Source: Lactobacillus helveticus DSM 20075 = CGMCC 1.1877
GTDB lineage: Bacteria > Bacillota > Bacilli > Lactobacillales > Lactobacillaceae
Length of the DNA: 19,169 nucleotides
Reading direction: 5' to 3'
NCBI RefSeq assembly: GCF_000160855.1
Contig: NZ_GG700760.1
Span: 41,598-60,766 of the forward strand
Shown: in pieces, positions 16,469 through 19,169 of the stretch
How the letters are laid out: each line of letters begins with the position of its first letter
Position numbering within the stretch: position 1 is the stretch's first letter
Program-made: the position numbers and the translations under genes
Notes under the pieces: model-generated
The model's database searches: none
Seen by the model: only the letters and a program-made list of their open reading frames with translations
What the model was told of the DNA's origin: nothing

Positions 16469-17077
16469 ATGCATCATTTGTCAGCTAAGGCCAGTCGTAA
16501 ACTAATCAATATTGCGACGGTGGTCTGTGGATTAGTAATTATTTTGTTGGTCATTTATTGGTATCAATTAGGGATATTTACTGATCAAACGAAGATGCGC
16601 GCTTATTTAGCCAATAAACAAATCGTTGGGCCAATCATTTTCGTATTGATCCAGATTGTCCAGGTAGTAATCCCAATTATTCCAGGTGGTGTTTCTTTGT
16701 TAGGTGGGGTGGTCTTTTTTGGACCAGTCGCCGGATTCATCTATAATTACGTCGGAATTTGCATCGGCTCAATTATCAACTTCTTTTTGGCTAGGCGTTA
16801 TGGGCGTCCATTTATTTTGCACATTGTTTCAGAAAAAACGCTGGACAAATATATGAAGTGGACCGAGAATCAAAAGAAGTTTAATTGGTTTTTCGCCATC
16901 TGTATTGTTTCGCCTGTTGCGCCTGATGATGTGCTTTGTTTGCTTGCCGGCTTAACCAAGATGAAGTTTTGGACTTACTTTTGGATAATTATTTTATGTA
17001 AGCCATGGACAATTATTGCTTACAGCTTTGGCTTGCAGTACGGTGCCAAATGGCTTCTGAAGTTGATGGGTAAATAA
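16469..17077 (+). CDS. TVP38/TMEM64 (DedA-like) membrane protein
   Basis: A 202-residue integral membrane protein of the TVP38/TMEM64 (VTT domain) family, related to DedA. It has an N-terminal membrane helix (about 12-31), then the VTT domain (about 50-195) with re-entrant-type hydrophobic stretches, the family motif FLARRYG at 106-112 and PVAPDD at 149-154. Relatives are implicated in lipid translocation and membrane homeostasis; B. subtilis has comparable proteins (YdjZ/YtxB group). The specific role here is unknown. AAGAAGG at 16454-16460 is the ribosome site. Its stop shares a base with the next start (TAATG), so it is coupled to the acetyltransferase. Confidence 0.83.
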   Translation: MHHLSAKASRKLINIATVVCGLVIILLVIYWYQLGIFTDQTKMRAYLANKQIVGPIIFVLIQIVQVVIPIIPGGVSLLGGVVFFGPVAGFIYNYVGICIGSIINFFLARRYGRPFILHIVSEKTLDKYMKWTENQKKFNWFFAICIVSPVAPDDVLCLLAGLTKMKFWTYFWIIILCKPWTIIAYSFGLQYGAKWLLKLMGK

Positions 17078-17628
17078 TGCTAGAATCAAAAAGAATATAT
17101 TTAAGAAGATTTGAAGAAAAAGATGCAGAACAGCTATTGAAGTGGGGAAAGAATGCTCGCTACAATAATTTAGCTGCTTTTGAAAATTACCAAAATATAG
17201 ATGAGGCTCGCCGCGGCGTTCAGCAATACATGGCACGTCCAGAGAGTTATATTATTTGTCTGCGACAAAATGATCAGACAATTGGCTTGATTGAACTATA
17301 TGAACGCGGTTTAGATGAACAAAGTGGCTTGTTAAAAACAAAAGAAGTAGGCTTTTTGCTAGATCAAGCATTTGAAGGCAATGGCTATATGACTGAAGCG
17401 CTCCGTTTAATTTTGAATTATGCTTTTAAAAAGAAGCGTCAAAAAGAAATTTGGGCAGGAACTTTTGTAAATAATGAAAAATCGCAGAAATTATTGGAAA
17501 AACTAGGTTTTCAGTATGTTTATACCGTAGATTATTCCCAAATTAGTACACTTTTTTCGTATCAAGAAAAATATTATTTGCTCAAACAAGCAGAATGGCT
17601 TAAAATAGACGCAAACATGAAATCCTAA
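17077..17628 (+). CDS. GNAT-family N-acetyltransferase (RimJ/RimL-like)
   Basis: A 183-residue acetyltransferase that moves the acetyl group of acetyl-CoA to an amine, possibly a protein N-terminus as in RimJ/RimL or a small molecule. The opening [20 protein letters not shown] is typical of this subgroup. The acetyl-CoA loop is [12 protein letters not shown] at 97-108, and motif B is [14 protein letters not shown] at 132-145. The start overlaps the preceding stop by one base, with only a weak GATGGG ribosome site, which suggests translational coupling. The 3' end does double duty: it contains the promoter and the first strand of the T-box of the downstream serS. The substrate is unknown. Confidence 0.83.
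   Translation: MLESKRIYLRRFEEKDAEQLLKWGKNARYNNLAAFENYQNIDEARRGVQQYMARPESYIICLRQNDQTIGLIELYERGLDEQSGLLKTKEVGFLLDQAFEGNGYMTEALRLILNYAFKKKRQKEIWAGTFVNNEKSQKLLEKLGFQYVYTVDYSQISTLFSYQEKYYLLKQAEWLKIDANMKS
17578..17606 (+). promoter_or_regulatory. Promoter of serS, inside the acetyltransferase gene
   Basis: TTGCTC (17578-17583) and TAAAAT (17601-17606) are separated by exactly 17 bases, giving a start near 17613. That is just before the first pairing strand of the T-box leader, which supports it. Confidence 0.55.
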
Positions 17629-17834
17629 GACTACTTCAGAGAGTTCACGGTTGGTGCGAGTGAATGGATGTCGTTTCCAGATTTCGTTAAGATGGGCAAT
17701 TAATAGTTGCACGGTTTGGCGTCGTTATTCGTCTGTTAAGAGGTGCAGTCTATATCTGACTGAAGATGGGTGGTACCGCGAAGCTGTGCAAGAGCCGATT
17801 CGTCCCAAGCAGGGGATGAGTCGGCTCTTTTTTG
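17619..17834 (+). ncRNA. T-box riboswitch (tRNA-Ser-responsive leader) of serS
   Basis: This leader RNA senses uncharged tRNA and lets serS be transcribed when serine charging is low. Stem I is closed by GAAATC (17619-17624) with GATTTC (17680-17685). Conserved stem I elements AGAGAGTT and GGTTGGTG occur at about 17638-17656. The likely specifier codon is TCC (Ser) at 17676-17678. The T-box core GGGTGGTACCGCG lies at 17768-17780. The terminator is a 16-pair stem: 17791-17806 with 17813-17828, then a T run to 17833. CCC at 17804-17806 can pair with GGG at 17768-17770 to form the competing antiterminator. The 5' end overlaps the acetyltransferase gene by about ten bases. The specifier is the least certain part. 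Confidence 0.88.
17791..17834 (+). terminator. Regulated terminator of the serS T-box
   Basis: AGAGCCGA (17791-17798) pairs with TCGGCTCT (17821-17828), and the stem continues inward with two G-U pairs to CCC/GGG around a six-base loop. The T run follows directly. It forms when tRNA does not stabilise the antiterminator. Confidence 0.88.
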
Positions 17835-17851
17835 TATTATGGAGGTTTTTA

Positions 17852-19159
17852 ATGCTTGATATTAAGGTGATTCGTGAGAATCTCGATTGGTCAAAGAAAA
17901 AGTTAGCTACACGTGGCATCAAGCCAGAAGAATTGGATGAATTGGTTGAAATCGATGCTAAGCGTCGTAAGGATTTAACCAAGAGTGAACAATTAAAGGC
18001 TAAGCGTAATGACGTTTCTAAGCAAATTGCTGAAAAGAAGCGCAATAAGGAAGACGCAAGTGATGCTATTCAAGCTATGCGTGAAGTAGGTAAGGAAATC
18101 AAAGACTTAGATAAAGAAGTCGCTGAATTGACTGAAAAGCAAAACTACATTTTGCTTAGATTACCTAACTTCCCAGCAGATTCAGATCCAATCGGCCCTG
18201 ATGATAGCTACAATGAAGAAGTTCGTAAATGGAATGAACCAACTAAGTTTGACTTTAAGCCAAAGGCTCACTGGGACATTGGTACTGACCTTGGTATTTT
18301 AGACTGGGATCGTGCTTCTAAAGTTTCAGGTGCACGTTTTGTTTACTACATTGGTGCAGGTGCGCTTTTGGAACGTGCTGTCTTTAACTTCTTCCTTGAT
18401 GAAAACACTAAGGATGGCTATACCGAAGTTATTCCACCATACCTTGTTAACGATGCATCAATGCAAGGTACTGGACAATTCCCTAAGTTCCACGAAGATG
18501 TTTATACTATCGTAGATAACGACGATCCAGATAAGCCACGTGACTTGACTTTGATTCCAACTGCTGAAGTTCCTTTGGTAAACTACTTCAGAAATGAAAT
18601 TATTCATGAAAACAAGTTACCAATCAACGTAACTGCTTTATCACAAGCATTTAGAAGTGAAGCAGGTTCAGCAGGTCGTGATACTCGTGGCTTGATTAGA
18701 ATGCACGAATTCCGCAAAGTTGAAATGGTTAAGGTATGTAAGCCAGATGAATCATGGGATGAACTTGAAAAGTTGACCCACAATGCTGAACACTTATTGC
18801 AAAAGTTAGGTTTGCCATATCACGTAGTCGCTTTGTCAACTGGGGATGCAAGTTTTACTAGTGCTAAGACTTACGATCTTGAAGTTTGGATGCCTGCACA
18901 AGACAAGTACCGTGAAATTTCAAGTTGTTCTAACTGTACTGACTTTCAAGCTCGTCGTGCACAAATTCGTTACCGTGACGAAGATGGCAAGCTTCACTTA
19001 GCTCATACTTTAAATGGTTCTGGTTTAGCTGTAGGTAGAGCAGTAGCTGCAATTTTGGAAAACTACCAAAACGAAGATGGTTCTGTAACTGTTCCTGATG
19101 TTCTTGTACCATACATGAATGGTATGAAGAAGATTACTAAAGAATCAGGTTTGATTTAA
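17852..19159 (+). CDS. serS: Seryl-tRNA synthetase
   Basis: The enzyme joins serine to tRNA-Ser using ATP, in the cytoplasm; it is a class II homodimer. The 435-residue protein has the usual N-terminal antiparallel coiled-coil arm that grips the tRNA (about 28-103). The catalytic domain follows, with TAE at 237-239 in the serine pocket, motif 2 [14 protein letters not shown] at 267-280 followed by HEF, and motif 3 [10 protein letters not shown] at 387-396. The length is normal. The start is ATG 17852, with GGAGG at 17841-17845 six bases before it; the frame stays open upstream to 17651, but that stretch is the T-box and codes for nothing family-like. Expression is controlled by the T-box. Confidence 0.96.
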   Translation: MLDIKVIRENLDWSKKKLATRGIKPEELDELVEIDAKRRKDLTKSEQLKAKRNDVSKQIAEKKRNKEDASDAIQAMREVGKEIKDLDKEVAELTEKQNYILLRLPNFPADSDPIGPDDSYNEEVRKWNEPTKFDFKPKAHWDIGTDLGILDWDRASKVSGARFVYYIGAGALLERAVFNFFLDENTKDGYTEVIPPYLVNDASMQGTGQFPKFHEDVYTIVDNDDPDKPRDLTLIPTAEVPLVNYFRNEIIHENKLPINVTALSQAFRSEAGSAGRDTRGLIRMHEFRKVEMVKVCKPDESWDELEKLTHNAEHLLQKLGLPYHVVALSTGDASFTSAKTYDLEVWMPAQDKYREISSCSNCTDFQARRAQIRYRDEDGKLHLAHTLNGSGLAVGRAVAAILENYQNEDGSVTVPDVLVPYMNGMKKITKESGLI

Positions 19160-19169
19160 TAAAAAATAA

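Noticed and set aside
17651..17851. N-terminal extension of seryl-tRNA synthetase by 67 residues.
   Set aside because: This stretch is the T-box leader and terminator; the strong ribosome site and family-typical start MLDIK are at 17841-17852.

Overview
The window looks like chromosome of a low-GC lactic acid bacterium, most likely a Lactobacillus of the acidophilus/helveticus/crispatus group. The reasons are the AT-rich DNA, strong AGGAGG-type ribosome binding sites, TTG and GTG starts, a T-box in front of serS, and the families present. No tRNA, rRNA, insertion sequence, CRISPR array or prophage was seen. The species is inferred, not proven.

Region 1 (about 1-5600, + strand) is one tightly packed operon for an ABC importer of the CUT1 type, closest to glycerol-3-phosphate (Ugp) systems: ATPase, two permeases, a metallo-beta-lactamase/beta-CASP hydrolase, and the lipoprotein binding protein, closed by a terminator. 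The hydrolase is the unexpected member. Region 2 (5638-7607) is a two-gene unit: a CorA-type transporter with YEMN where GMN is expected, and a membrane-anchored beta-lactamase-fold protein that has lost its catalytic residues. Region 3 (7630-12023) is a TetR-type regulator coupled to a 1234-residue MMPL/RND exporter. The exporter has two long blocks of seven-residue repeats. Short direct repeats cover the regulator's promoter and are probably its operator.

Region 4 (12097-13207) is a single zinc-ribbon membrane protein ending at a perfect bidirectional terminator. Region 5 (13219-16339, - strand) holds, in transcription order, an alpha/beta hydrolase, an Rgg-like regulator broken by one stop codon inside its DNA-binding domain, and an aldehyde dehydrogenase. 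Region 6 (16469-19159, + strand) holds a TVP38/DedA-type membrane protein overlapping a GNAT acetyltransferase. It is followed by seryl-tRNA synthetase under a T-box riboswitch whose promoter and first stem lie inside the acetyltransferase gene.

Most of the window is ordinary housekeeping and accessory content. The best candidates for something new are the beta-CASP hydrolase inside the importer operon, the catalytically dead beta-lactamase-like protein paired with the variant CorA, the repeat-rich exporter, and the recently inactivated Rgg-like regulator.
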